Counted from the stretch's first letter, positions 46,861 through 60,225 are shown. The stretch: DNA of 64,000 nt from Glossina fuscipes (GCF_014805625.2 NW_023998416.1:32902926-32966925), one strand, 5' to 3'. A program made the numbers and translations. The notes: generated from the sequence alone by a model not told the origin.

Positions 46861-49800
46861 TTTTCTACAAACGCTATCCAGATAGTTTGATGGCACCTAA
46901 AACGTCAAATTTAAAGCGCGTTTTAGAAAATGTAGAATATTTCTTATTAATAGATGAGCCGAAAATTTGCCTTAATTAATAATAGAACATGCCGTGTGCT
47001 TCACGAAAAATTAGCGTTACCGGATGTCGGGAAAATTTGAAAAAAGTGGAGACAGCATATCATATGGTCAAACCACATAAAATTTCTGTTCGCTTTTCAA
47101 GCTTTGAAATGTTTGTATATTCCTAATAATGTGAGGTTTAGTTAGCACCCTTTTTTTGTAAAATTGGCACAGCAAAAGCGAACACCGGAAGTTGAAAATT
47201 GGGGAGTACATTGACAATGATGCCAAAGGTAAAATTGCCAACAGATATGTACAATGCACAAGAAGCTAAAGCGATCTCTGAGAAATCGTATAGTTTATTT
47301 CTTATTTTCGTTTCTTTTCGAAAAGCTTTTACCCAGATATTTGACAGAATAGCTGCCGTATTTCTTCGTGTTGTGTTATGTGTTTATTGAAAGATTTTTA
47401 ATACTAACACCTTAGTAGTGTTTAATATGATTGTGTAAACAAGGTACTGTAGTTTGACAAAATGTTGTTTATTAACATTTTTTTATGATAAATATAATTT
47501 TAAGGCACGCGAGGTACAAATACGTATTTCACTTTATTACATTTATTGCATACATATGATCTTTTATTTTCTTACCTTTTTGACAGGGATTGTCAATAAT
47601 TTTGAATTTTTTTTTATTAAATGTCTTCAGTTACATTCCTAACAAGTGGTTACTTAAAGCGAGAAAGTTGAAATAACGTACTCGGTAGTTCTGGTGTTAA
47701 TTCCTTATTTTATTGATGAATTGAGAGATTCATGCACTTTTATACTAATTTTTTTATTTTTACTTTTTCAAATGTAGTTTTTTAACATTTGCATTATTCC
47801 TTGTTTTAACTTCCCAAACAAAATGTTAGTTGCTTATATTTATAGGGAGCTCTTTGTGTTTACCTCTCAAACGATAGGCTAAACCAGGTTCGGCATTTTA
47901 TGCATATTATTATATGCGGCCTGATAAGCAAGCGGGGCCAGCAAGGATATCATGTGGTTTCGGGCATATGTGGGAGAAACAGTTGACACGAGTAACGATT
48001 TTTAAAACGTAGTGCATTTTCAAAATATAGTTGCTCTATACAAAACCTTAAAAAAGAAAAAAAGAATTTTTTTTTTGTTTGCAATTAAAGCTTTTAACAT
48101 CTCTGCGTTTAAATGAATAAACTTAACGAATATTTTTCCAGGTATGGCCACTCGTTGTTTTCAATGTGCTCAACTTAAACTTAATAAGAAAGACAACCAG
48201 TCAGCTGCTAATGCACAGAAAAAATGAAACAGCTCATCTAACACTCTAACGGCCGTTACGTTTTAATTTATACTGATACAGGCATGCAATAGAGAATAAG
48301 AAAGTAGTGAGAATTTGAAAAAAGAGTAAATAAAAGCAAAGACATTAAAAAAATAGTAAAAGTACAAATAAATAAATAAACAAACTTAATATACCGCAAG
48401 GCATTCGTTGCACTTTTTTTTCTCTAGAAATTTTGCGAATCTTTAGCTCCTCATTATTTGTTATACTATTTATTGCTACGAAACTTCGGTTTTTATTTTT
48501 TAAGATAAGTCGTAAAATGTACTACATAATAGGCCAACGTTGATATTGGCTACAATTTTCCATTTCTGTTTAAATATTATTTAAGAAAACAAGGAAACAA
48601 TGAATTATGTTTTTGAAGAGTGCTGATACAATTATAGTGATGACGTGTGCTACGTCACTGCTAATGAATATTTTAAGTTTATCATTTAGTGCGTTTGCCA
48701 CTGTACTAAAGTAAAAAAATTTTGTGGCATAAATCTGAGGGTTAATTGCGTTCGTGCATTCGTCATATTTCGCGTCCTTTTTATGTTTAAAAACCTTAGC
48801 GTAATAAATTTTTATCTTGATTCTTGTAAATAGAGCTCTTACAAAAACGGTTTTATGTTTTTTTAAAGCGGTTTAAGAAATTCTTCAGGGCAGTTGATAT
48901 ACGTACCATTTACACCGCTTGGAATATAACTCGCTTGTTTGAAGACGCTCGACAGCAAACAGCGAAAGACCAGATGCTCATGTGTGACGAGTGCATCTCC
49001 CATGCAAAACAATCATTATCCGTAGCTATCGGTGTAATGTGGACTGTATTTTGCTTATGCGTAGGTACATCCAGGACTAATGGTACGCAGAGATAAAACA
49101 CCGTGTCTAATATTTCCACGTTTAAGTCAAAAGTACACAGATACTACTTCCTCTACTCTACTGCTCTAGCGGGCTTGTGGATGAGCTGGTTATTCTTCTT
49201 TTTCCTACTAAATCTTTACATAGTCGTGGCAAACATTTGAGCTAATGTGCGATATAAATTGTAAGTTACAAGTCTTAGGATCATCGCTGCCCGATCAACC
49301 GAATTTCGAAAGTTGATTTTTGACGATAAATTATCATAAATATGGGCACATACGTCCATGAATTTTCGATTGTTAGGTAAGAGGCGAATTTAAAAAACAT
49401 CGTTCACCTACGGCCCTGTATTAAAAGGGTTCATGACTAATTTAACAGCCTTTCTCAATTTTTGCGACTGTGAGCTTTCTAACAATATACTGTAGGCGCG
49501 TAAACGGATGGATTGACGGATATGGGTAAATTATTTTAATATAGGCTATCTTATGTGTATTTGTGGTTGATACAAGGGGGAGCACGCTGCTATTTACAAC
49601 GTAGTGTACTCAAAATTCGCTTCAGATCTTATTGCAAAGCGTTAATGTTCTTTTACTGGGTGCCTATGGGCTAAGGTAAAGACCGCATACAAGCGTACAT
49701 GATTCATCAGAAATTTGTACTGATAAACACAGGTGAGCAATTAGCACCGACAGTATGTCCGCGTAAAGCCATTAAAATAAAATTAAGAACACGAAACGTA

Positions 49801-51060
49801 ATTGCTTTTGAAAGGCTCGGCGACGAAGTCCAACGTTAAGGATGACGTTAACTGGAATGAAAAATCTATTTTAAATTAACTTGTTGTAAAATTGCTCTAG
49901 ATGAGGATGACTCGTATAATGAATCTTTAAGTATATACTCATCTTTTGAAGAGTTGACCTTGAAAAGTTTTGTATTATTGTTCTTATTGTTATTGAGTTG
50001 ATTATCAGCAGAGTAAATACCGGACTAACTGCCGGTCACTTAGTTTTATGTAATTGGTACGTGGATAAGCGGCATAAAAAAAAAAAAACAAAACTAAAAG
50101 AAGGGAATTGTAAATACTCGCTTTTCTTTGAATACTTGTCTAGCAATGGTTAGAAGACAAGAGGAAATGTTATATAGTTTTTACGGGTAGCTTATCGCAT
50201 GAGCTAACTTTATGGCAGGTGAATGAGTCAAACGTAATCGGTTGAATGTGAGAAAGAACAGGGGAGAGATGGAGAGAGAAAGAGATAGACAGCGAGACAG
50301 AGAGATGGGGTCAATTAGCAGAGAAAATCCATCAGACGCACTGTTGAAAGCGAAGCAATTTTATTTTAGCCGCAAACAAATAAAAAAGCAAAAACAGAAA
50401 TAATAATTACTTAGAATTAAAGCAAAAAATCATTTCGAAAGGGTTTGAAGGATGAAGACAAAAGATGAAAACAAATGGATATTAGGATGCTCCAACTTTG
50501 CTAATAATATTGTAAATCATACTAAATACAGTTGTACGGACTGCTTGCGATCTCTTAACGTACAAAGTCCTCGTATGCATGTTACAGCGACTGGTAAAGT
50601 GTTGTTATGATAATAGTGCTTTTTTCGTACATAGTTAGGTAAACAAATAGATATCGAGTATCTTGTTTACACAAGTGGTAAGTACGTCAGTCAGAAATGT
50701 GCAGCAATTACATTGGTTGTTGTTTTTTGTTAAAACGAAAAGCTTACAAAAATAAAAACTAGAAAATCCTATGTTGTTCGTTTGCATGTCACTTGTCTCT
50801 CTTGGTCTGCTTTTTCATCGTATGGTGGTAACTTAGTTTTGTGATGCTATTTGCAACGTTGAGAACTATGCTTACTAAAGCAAATACAAAGTGTTTGAAC
50901 CGAATTCGTTCGGTGGCATTAAATGTACCAGAGCTATAAATCTGAAACTAGCGTTTGCCTATAGAAAGCCTTAGCTCTCAATCTAGTCACTATCAAACCG
51001 ACTGAATGGCGCCAGGTTGACATAAGGCAAGAGTTGCGCAAATTACAAACCTTAAAAGTT
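46861..51060. other. Non-coding DNA upstream of nicalin
   Basis: The first 350 bases should contain the nicalin promoter. A divergent frame at 47217-47390 starts MMPKVKLP but matches nothing I know (see findings). The rest is AT-rich, with no supported gene. Confidence 0.5.
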
Positions 51061-51179
51061 TCGTACCATAGTATCGAACATGTCGAGTTTTATGCCAAAA
51101 ACAAGGGTAATCGTCCATAGCGTCGTTTCTTTGTTCGAACGATGAACGGACTATTGTATCGGACTACTACTAAGTATGA

Positions 51180-51730
51180 AAAGCGAATTTAATTCCAGAA
51201 TTCCAGGCGTAAACAGTTCATGGATAGCTCAGGTGCACAATCCACATCTATCGCAAGGCCGAATGGTTGTGGCAAGAAAACGATACTCTGTGCTTGATGG
51301 GACAAGAAGGATGTAGTCTGTTAAAGTCCCAATGGTATGATACAACACTTTATCGATATGTGCGGTTCGCATTTAAAAAACGCTCAGAATATCAAAAAAA
51401 TCGTCTCGCAACGGGCCCTTTTTTTTGTACAATTTGTTCACTGTATCTTGGAAACATTCAACTGGGAAATGCTAGTCCATGCGTCTTACTCACCAGGCTC
51501 CAATTCTTTCGAATATCACCTGTTTCCATTGATAGTTCACGCATTTCTTATGCAACGCTTTCGTTTGCACGAATATGTGGAAAAAAAACAACGCAATGAA
51601 TTGTTTGCGACAAACAACAAATTGTGAGAACAATATGTGGAAAATGAATAATTGGCGACGGTCGAGAGTTCGAAAAAAGATATTTCAACGTTATACCCGA
51701 TTGTAAGACTGATTATAACAATACGTTTAC
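51180..51730 (+). pseudogene. mariner transposase relic 2 (C-terminal half)
   Basis: Several frames together show mariner-type features in order: TSIARPNGCGKKTILC at about 51244-51291, WDKKDVVC (51297-51320), a catalytic-region remnant, then ETFNWEMLVHASYSPGS...YHLFP (51454-51522), and HEYVEKK with a C-terminal stretch to 51627. At least two frameshifts and stop codons break it. It is inactive. Confidence 0.7.
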
Positions 51731-51864
51731 ATACTTTTTTATGCAGCCTTGTAAATAAATCTTCGTAGCGTTAATTGCCAGGATGTACGTAAAAAATCGC
51801 TCATAGTAGATATGACGAAAAGTTTTGTTTCTCCGGATAAAGGGATAATCGTTTCGAAATGTGC

Positions 51865-52145
51865 AAGATACCCTACATCAGGTGTGGGGCGAGAGTATAT
51901 TTAGAAAGAACCCTTTTCTGAAATGATTCAAGGTTGTCGGGCTGTTTGCCCACCTTGGACGCCTGAAAGGCGTAGCTTTGACCAAATTTGACGCGTTTTG
52001 GTGCAAGGAAGTACGCTACTGAAAATAGGCACGATCGTACCATATTTTCGACGGCTGCCTACATAACGCCTAATTTTGGAAAACGGTTTTACGAATTTCC
52101 TTAGGGTGGTTTGGGCTGTTTAATGATGGGCCGTGTCCCAAAAAA
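51865..52145 (-). repeat. Dispersed 330-bp repeat, copy K
   Basis: Reverse copy, starting with ATACCCTACATCAGGTGTGG. It then has TTTGGTGCAAGGAAGTACGC, TTTTCGACGGCTGCC, ATAACGCCTAATTTTGG and TTTAATGATGGGCCGTG in order. Confidence 0.6.
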
Positions 52146-54680
52146 ACATTTCTACTTGTTCTCATGCAACTTACCGAACTTACAAGAATTTCGGTTTCAT
52201 ATTAACATGGCCCGTAGACATCATGTCAGTCCGAAAGTGTAAAGTGTAAACTTTCATGTTAAGCAAAAGCCAACTCATGGAAAAACCACGCACGCAATGT
52301 TTTCTCTGATTTTCAAATTGTTTTGTCATTACTCGTGAAAAGTGAGGTTTATGCAAAGCGTTAGTTTTACTGCAACTCAGCATACTTACGAGGAGGAAGA
52401 TGTTTTAATCGCTTCAGAATTTGTGAAAGAAGGCACATCTCTCAAAAATTGCGATATTGATTTGAAGAGTAGAACTCGTACAGCCATGAACTGCGAACAA
52501 ACCCTAAGGTTTGAATAAAAATTAATGTGAAACTTTTCAACTACAGACAGAGGTTTAAAATTTCAAACAAATCTGTAATTTTGAAATATAAAAATGTACA
52601 GAATAACTCGAAAAGAGGAAACTTGAAGCGAAAATTGAGACGAATTAAAGGGACTGGTTGAGAAATGCTGCCTCGATATGGTCTTAATTTATAGAATTCG
52701 AGGGATTCAAAGTGCGATGCTTACAAGGCATTGGAGTAAAGGTTTCTTGTATGAAGTCCAAGTCCCGTGACAGTAACTATACGTACAAAAAATCCGATGG
52801 AAGAATCACAGCACGACCGGGGATTTTGAAGCAGAGTTTGAAGCTAAAACGTCTGCTAACAAACAAAAAGACACAGTGAAGTGATTTGCCACCAAGAAAA
52901 AACTCAATCGCGATTTCGAGAATCGACTAAGAAGAGGCTTAATAGGATATAAGGTATTATTCGCCATGCTCTCTGTATATCGGCCCATGTGATTATAATT
53001 TATTTCGTTTTTTATATCAAGCAAGTATCAAGAAATTCCTCCTGCCTTCGTGGATTTCCCCAAAGGATAAATTGTTATTCCGTCTTGGTGCGGTGAGACA
53101 TTTCGATTTATCGCAAACTTGTGTGTAGTGGCGAAGCATTTAAAAAAACCAGAGAGTAAATTAAATGTTCGTTAGTTTATCCATAATAGTTGAAAGAGGC
53201 CCTTCGTGCATTCATTTATCTGCTCGTCTACTGTAGCAACTTTTTTGCTCTTAGAGATGAAGATCGAGTGTTACACAACATTGCATTGCTTGGTATGCTT
53301 GTGTAAATTCCTTTCAATGTCTACCATAAAAAAAAAAAAATTCTTTCTAATTATGTTTAAATACGTGTAACCGACTTATAGCAGTTGGCGAAGCGATGGC
53401 TTTGCAAATCATCTGCTAAAGCAAGTCTGAAAGTTTCACTCGATATTACGATACTCTCTTATTTGTTAGTAATAAGTATTTTACTCAAGTCCAAGACTAA
53501 TATCGTTTAACAAGTCCTCTTTTGTATCTGACATAAGGCCGGGATATATGAGGTCCACGTGAAAAGTGGTGTCTGACAAGTGATTCTATTCCATAGTAAG
53601 AATAGTGCTCAAAAAGCATGCGATTGTCGTTCAAATACATTTTCACAAGTAATCCTAAATTTATGAGCGTACACACCTATGCACATGGATGCCCAGCCTA
53701 GACATGTATACGTTTCTATAAATCGTAAAAAGTTGTTTCTTTCTTTTTTTGTACTTTTTCTCTTTTTCTTTTTCTTTTACTCTTTACTTCTGTTGTTATT
53801 CAAACCATATGTGTGTGCGTGTATTTAATTCGCTTTCAAAAGCTATCATTAATAGTCGGTTATTTATGGCTACATATGAATTTTGAAGGGGCTTTCATGC
53901 AGCCATACGTATAAGGTATGTTTGTAAGCGCCGTCTCTTGGCCTCGCCATAAATGGTTATCATTTATAAATAATTTTCAATTCATCACTTTTTTGCTCCC
54001 TGTCTACGCTTTATGGTTTAAAAAAGGAAACATAAATAATTTCTTTTTTTTTCTAGTTTCTTGCTGTTTTACTTTTCACTTTTCTTTTTTCTTTTATCAC
54101 CTCCTTTTTTTATATATCACGTAATAGCATTTAAGTTTTTTTAGAAACAATTTTCATATTTAATAAAGACGCTTTGCGAAGAAAGGCAATGCTGGAGATG
54201 GAAAAAAAGTCAAATAATTCCGATCTTTTTTTTTTTATCTCAAAGTCTATCACTTCTCTACTTAACTGCCTTGATTAATTGATAATCACCAAAGATGAAA
54301 GTGTATTTCTCTTTCTGCTCTCCACACATTGTTGTTGAAGCGAGCAAAATGTAATCTTATCTAATATATCATACATGTTAGGTTAATTGAAAAGTTCGTA
54401 GACTATCACGTACAACTACGAAGTTTGTGAAAGAAATATAATCCACAGAATTCTCCTTCGGGGGAAAAACTTCAAATCGTCTTTTATAAATAAAATATTT
54501 TTAAATTATTTGAAAGTAGGGGATGAAAGGATTATCCTAATTTACGAAACATTGGCTTTACCTTGCAAGGAAATATCGCTTACGTACAAACAAATAAAGT
54601 AGTAAGCCTACCGGATAGCTATTTCCTTTGCGGGTTGTAACAAGTCTCAACAAGCATGCTCATAGTCATTTGACCAATAT
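52146..54680. other. Non-coding DNA
   Basis: No supported gene. Pyrimidine-rich tracts at 53730-53790 and 54050-54120. A 45-codon frame at 52381-52518 rich in Glu and Lys matches nothing I know. Confidence 0.5.
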
Positions 54681-54683
54681 TTG

Positions 54684-54715
54684 GCTCTCTCTCTCTCTCT
54701 ATCTCTCTCTCTCTA
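54684..54715 (+). repeat. CT microsatellite
   Basis: CT units interrupted once or twice by TAT. Confidence 0.9.
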
Positions 54716-54794
54716 TCACTGAATCTACTGATCTAGCGAACTAAAACGAAGATGATTCATATTAGTATTAAGTGAGATGCAACCGTGTACTCGT

Positions 54795-55120
54795 ATACAT
54801 GGCTACTGGCAAAGTTCATTTAGACCATTATATTCGAACAAGTGCGAATTCCAAAAGGGAAGAAATACTACAGTTAGTACAGGTTCTGAAGGAACGTATA
54901 GAAGATGGGATGATTTCGAGTTTTCTGATGAGCCACGCTCTGGGCGACCATTTTTGATCGACGACGATACAGTCAAGATCATGTTAGATGAAAACGCTTT
55001 TTCGACAACATAGGAGACTGCTGGGAGGCTTGATTCTGCTCAACAAACCATTTTGGATCATATAGGATTCTAAAAACCGGTAGAACTTTCCAGTAGCCCA
55101 ATATGTACAGTTATCATTGC
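54795..55120 (+). pseudogene. mariner transposase relic 3 (N-terminal HTH region)
   Basis: The frame 54777-55013 reads CEFQKGRN, RRWDDFEFSDEPRSGRPFLIDDDTVK and then, past a TAG, ETAGRLDSAQQTILDHIGF. This is the paired helix-turn-helix region of mariner-type transposases, whose FxDxPRSGRP linker is diagnostic. It is broken by stops and decays after 55080. It is not part of relic 2, which lies upstream and carries the C-terminal half. Confidence 0.75.
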
Positions 55121-56239
55121 AGAACTATTGTGGGCACTGAAGTATTCAGCCTAAACCATCTAACACTTCTCTCTTATTTGATATGGAAACTTTTGAAACT
55201 TTTCCAGGATCTAAATGGCGACATTGTGATCTCTCTGTCTCATCTATTTAAAAAGTGAGTGTGAAGTTTACTAAATATGCAACTCTTTTATATTCTTCAG
55301 TATAAAAGGTTGGGCCTGATGGAGCTATTTGCAGTATATAAGAATGTTTCCAGAAGGACTCGACTGAGTGAATCAATTTCATAAAGAAGACTGTATGGTT
55401 TGGAGCCGGTTTGGTAGCCGTCATTCGTTATTATGGTCTACTCTAAGAAAAATGCCAACAATCAAACGCTCATCTTGCATTTCGATGAGGTTTTTATGGA
55501 TGGCCAGCTCAAGCCATCACTGAGCGGTGTGCTATAAAGTGCCAATGCGTTCATTTCAAATATCTCTAGTCTAACACGAATGAAAGTCAAATGGGAGTAC
55601 GCTCCGAGGTAGGCGCGAAGACTGGACATTAAATATGGGCAACTAAATGGGGTGACCAAGCTAGATATGGTGGAGCAAACTTGGTTAGTAACGGTCGAAT
55701 TAAAGTTTGTTTCGAACAGGTGAACAGGATGGCCCTGACAAGTTCCTGTTCTTTTGGAAATATCTCCTCAGGATCGTGGGCTATAAAAAGCTTTTCGAAG
55801 TTTCTCCTAGTTCCTCCTTCTCTTCTATTAAGGGCTTTATTTGAGTGAGCGGATCACATTAATTTCTTGAGCTTTCGCTTAAATGAATTTATGTGAAAAA
55901 CTTTAGCTTCCTATCTTTATGATTTCGACAGTGTTGGTTTTGCAAAGAAAGTGATTCAAATTTACGCACTCTAGTCGAAAAACGTCTAGACAAAGCATCC
56001 GCAGCCCTTGTATTAAATAGATTACCACCGATCTCTGGCGTAAGAAAATTTTATAAAAATGTAGCCAAGTTTTCATCTTGATCCCAATTTCCATTTACGA
56101 CAAATGCATGAACACGGCGAAATTTTTTGTTAACTGCGGCAGCACTAGGAGCGCTATCAACCAGTGCTTGGGAGGCAAAACTTACATAAATAGCTGCTTT
56201 CAGTAGTAAGTTACTGAGAAAAATTCATCGAAACTGTTC
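55121..56239. other. Non-coding DNA
   Basis: May include further decayed transposon sequence after relic 3, but nothing I can name. Confidence 0.4.
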
Positions 56240-56535
56240 AGACAGCTGCGTAGCACTTGTGGTGTAGGGTATATTAAGTTTGTGCGGACGTATGTAACAC
56301 GCAGAAGGGCTTAAGATAGACTCACCCCCTTTCCGTCTGATATCTGTCCAAGTATTATTATGTTCAAGCTTTTTCAAGCGCAATTTTTTTAAATATTTTA
56401 ATGAAGTTTGGTACACTGACATCCTGTGACCCAACGGCAAAAGCCATTGATGATTTGGATCGCTCCACTTTTTCGACTGCTCCCTATATCACAATTTTCA
56501 AAGTTTCTCAACGATTGTGGCCAAGTAATAGTGTT
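56240..56535 (-). repeat. Dispersed 330-bp repeat, copy L
   Basis: Reverse copy with a well preserved 3' end (CACTTGTGGTGTAGGGTATA), TTAAGTTTGTGCGGACGTAT, and then TTTAATGAAGTTTGGTACAC, TGTGACCCAACGGC and TTTTTCGACTGCTCCCTATA. Confidence 0.7.
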
Positions 56536-59500
56536 TAGAGTGAAAGCTTTGGCCCGGTTAGGACGATTTTCTGAAGTTTCTACGAAAACTGGATCTTTGT
56601 ATAGTAAAACTTGGGTCTTTTTTTTGGATAATCCCATGAAAAGTATGGCTTCGCATGAAAATAATGTCTAACTTTTGGTATACTATTATCAAACCGAGCG
56701 AGTAACTGCATTAGGTGAATGGGTATAGTGGGTAGGTCGAATAGTTGGTCTTGCCCGCATATAATGTTCTTTTTTTAACTTATCTATGGGCATAAAGTAG
56801 ATATATATCTACCAAGTTTGTTGCTCCCAATGAAAGATTGAACAAAAGTCGACATACAAATGGACGGCCGATACGATGGTGATGATTAAAAAGAGTTAGG
56901 ATTCTGTGACGTTTGCATGATTTTGCTGAAGACTCCATACATCAACTGTTAAGGGAATTTTCTCTTAGGAAATGTGCATAGTGTTTGCACGGTTCTGTTT
57001 TCGACTATACTAGGAAACTGGTATGCGAACTTACCACCATCTACTAATCAGTTTGGAAATTAAGAAGCAGGAATTACGAAAGAAGGCCAGAAGTAATTTC
57101 GATCGAAATTTCATATCTAATAATAAGAAGCACAATTATTGACGTAATTAGTGTAGTAGTGGAAGAATCTTGGCAGAAAGTAAACGTTGCGAAGACGCAA
57201 TACCCGTTGCTTTATTATCTCTTCTCTGCCACAGAAGCTGCGGCCAAAGCGCGCAGCATGCGTCATTGGATATATTCTCACGAATTGTAAGTTAACGTGT
57301 GTCCGGGGTCAAAACGTTAGCCATGGTTACAATCAATTGATATATAATATATACTGGTATATATATATGCATATACCACTTGTGTGTATAGTTGTAAGAG
57401 CTATAAACTACGGAATGATTTAACGTTTTGAGCTTTTGCTTAAATCCAAATTAATTAGTAAACAGCTCGATATGTGTATATAAAATTTCATTATGTTATA
57501 AATTCACGCATACAAATACACGCATGAATATAATAAACAAAATGTTGAATCGTGTAAAGTTCAACATGTGTCCATATAATATACATATATAAACACGAGC
57601 GTGTACATGCATGCATACACACGTATGTACCTATCTGCATATTTATTAACTACAATTTAAATTGTGTTTATCTTGCGCTTATATTTATACAAGTGACTTC
57701 ATTTTCGCAGAGATCAACTGACTACTTAAAACAACACCAACAACAATAACAACGCTAATTTAAAATGACAACCAATTGTGTATTTATGTGATCGCGTTAA
57801 CCAAGTAGTTGTGTTTGTTGTTTTAGTGGTAATAGCGGCAGCGGCATTAGTTGTGTTTGTTATTTTTAGTGGTAATAACAACAACAACTGGCAGCATTAG
57901 CAATAGTAACAACAAGAAATTGTAACTATAACCAGATAATAAAAAACAACAACAAACAATTGCAATTTCAGTTAAATGTACAAACAAGCAAGCATTGCTA
58001 CAACAATAGTAACAATAACAACAATAACAACAATAATAACAATATAAAAACAAAGATACTAAATAACAATAAATACAGATAGATACATACATGCCAATAT
58101 TAACCTGCTATACTGTGCGGTAAGCAATTTTATGTAGCAATTTTAAAGGTAAATATTTTTTATATTTTTCTTCAATTATTTAATTAATTAATGAATCAAT
58201 CAAGCATGAGAAGATATGCGCGGGAGATAACTTGATAACGTTACCGTTCAAAGCGATGGCATTTAAGGCGATGTAATGCAAAAAGCACTTACGATTACTG
58301 CGGCGCCCGATAAGGAGGCGTTTTGATTATTAAACATATCGGTGCCGATGAAGTAAAAGTGTTTGTCGTCTTTCTATCATAAAAAACTTTCTCAAAAAAT
58401 TCATATTTCTTTTCATTGAACTATGAAAAAAGCAGAAAATCAACCAAATAATGACAAGAAAGCACAAAAAAGAAAAAAAAAAACAAAAGAAACAAGCAAT
58501 TTTCCACTTAATGAATAATTTCTAATTGCAGGAAAAAATTGAAAAAGAAATAAAAAGAAAACTAATCAACGACTTGAACCGAAATTTTTCATACCTACTG
58601 TTAAACTTTAATTAGTGCCCATCAGTAAAGAGATGTAGATAGTAAATGTCGATCAAAAACCTTATACTACAGAGCGATGAATGTAACGTGCTATGTGAAC
58701 GTAAGCATCCCGTGACTTTAACTGAAAATATCAGATCAAGTTTATAGTTGAAAAAATTACTTGGCTCTCCACTATATTCCTAAGTATATTCAAGTACTCT
58801 TCCAATCACTTTTTCAATCTTTCAAGTGCTCCCTGAAATACTTGTCCACATCAGTTTCGATCTCTTCCGTGGATGACAAACTGTATTGACCCTGTATTCA
58901 TCCCAGCCCCCAGTTAACTTGGTGATGTACAATCTGAGTATGCTCTTCACGCAACGCAAACAGTAGGAAAGCTCCAGAAAGGCCATCTTGCAACGTGAAT
59001 GCGTTGACGGCTTTGACCAAAGTCACTTTCGTATAACTTAGAGCATTCGGAAGTTTTATGTTCAAGACCAGTCACTAAGCTCTAGAAATTGATCAATTTT
59101 GCAACATACAAGTCTTTCGAAACATTCGATTTGGAACATTTTTCCGTAAAGTTATGATAGTTTTGTTTTGGTCGAAGCTTTAGCAACCCTCTTGTATGTC
59201 GTTGTAAAATACCTTTGTGAGTTGGAGCGTGAATTTGATTAAAATTAAAGAGCACCCTAGTGGGTTTGGCCCGAATCGATAAGTGTTGTGCCCTATCGCC
59301 GATTGAGCGCCCACTATAGCTGGGATCAAAATCTACCATACTTGAGATTTTATTTCACGAACACATGACATGCGATTAGCTACTCGTCTACTTATGCGAA
59401 TTTACAAGAATTTTCCCCCGTAAATTTTTACACTAGGCTTAACCCTGTTTGTCCTCCACTATTGTATGGTTCTCAATTAATAGTTTGTTTTCTGAGTCTT

Positions 59501-59869
59501 ATAAAACTGGCTTCGAATCTCTTGGACGGGCGGGCACATTGCATTGACAGGCCTTTGTTTCAAAACCAATGTTACAAAATCCATTTTATTGTTTAGTTTT
59601 ATTCAACATATTTAATATAAATTATTCCTACTCTGTGCTTAGCTTTAGAATTTCTTTAGAATTTCAATTCGCTTATCTGTCCATCTCATTAGCAATTTTA
59701 TTTAAAGTAAATTGTTGTCATCCACATTCACATTCATAGACGTAATCATTTAAGAGGTGTGGACATTGGTAACTTGTGCGAAGCGATGGTTAACTTTGCT
59801 TATACACGTTGATTTGGCATTTAGCAAACTCTTAGAGCATCTACAGTTCAAATAGTAAAAGTTTTTACA
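56536..59869. other. Non-coding DNA with simple repeats
   Basis: TA-rich tracts at 57340-57375 and CAA/CAG/AAT repeats at 57730-58055. The block resembles fly leader or intron sequence but no gene can be assigned. Confidence 0.5.
57985..58055 (+). repeat. CAA/AAT trinucleotide repeats
   Basis: Interrupted run of AAC and AAT units. Antisense Cys/Tyr-rich frame here is an artefact of the repeat. Confidence 0.9.
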
Positions 59870-60225
59870 TTCAGCACGGCTTGTGGTACAAGAGTTTGAA
59901 GGATATTAAGTTTGTGCGGATGTATGCAACACGCGCTATCAAGAAGGATTTGAAATAAACCCATCTTTACACCACCATTGCACCGATTGATGTAGAACCA
60001 CCTCCTGTACAGATCCAAACTTATATGTTCGTCTGTCCGTCTGTCCATCTTGTTTTTTTGTATTCAACTTGAGATACTATGATGAACAGTGACTTGCTTT
60101 GGCCCAAGGACGTGCGCATTTGGGAATGGTTCGGATGGGACCACTTTTCGAGTACTTCCCTTATAACGTGGTGTAAGACAACTTATGATGGGCCGTGGAC
60201 TACTTTACTGTTTTCACTTGTTTTT
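59870..60225 (-). repeat. Dispersed 330-bp repeat, copy M
   Basis: The most complete reverse copy: TTGTGGTACAAG, TTAAGTTTGTGCGGATGTAT, CGTCTGTCCGTCTGTCCATC, TTTGGCCCAAGGACGTGC, GAATGGTTCGGATGGGACCA, and GATGGGCCGTGGACTACTTT at the 5' end of the element. Confidence 0.75.

Noticed and set aside
46861..46896. Upstream extension of nicalin
   Set aside because: The frame begins with GTG right after an in-frame TAG; the ATG at 46860 matches the family N-terminus.
53375..53460. tRNA-Ser-like segment
   Set aside because: Resembles part of a tRNA (GGCGAAGCGATGGC) but arms do not pair and no B box is present.
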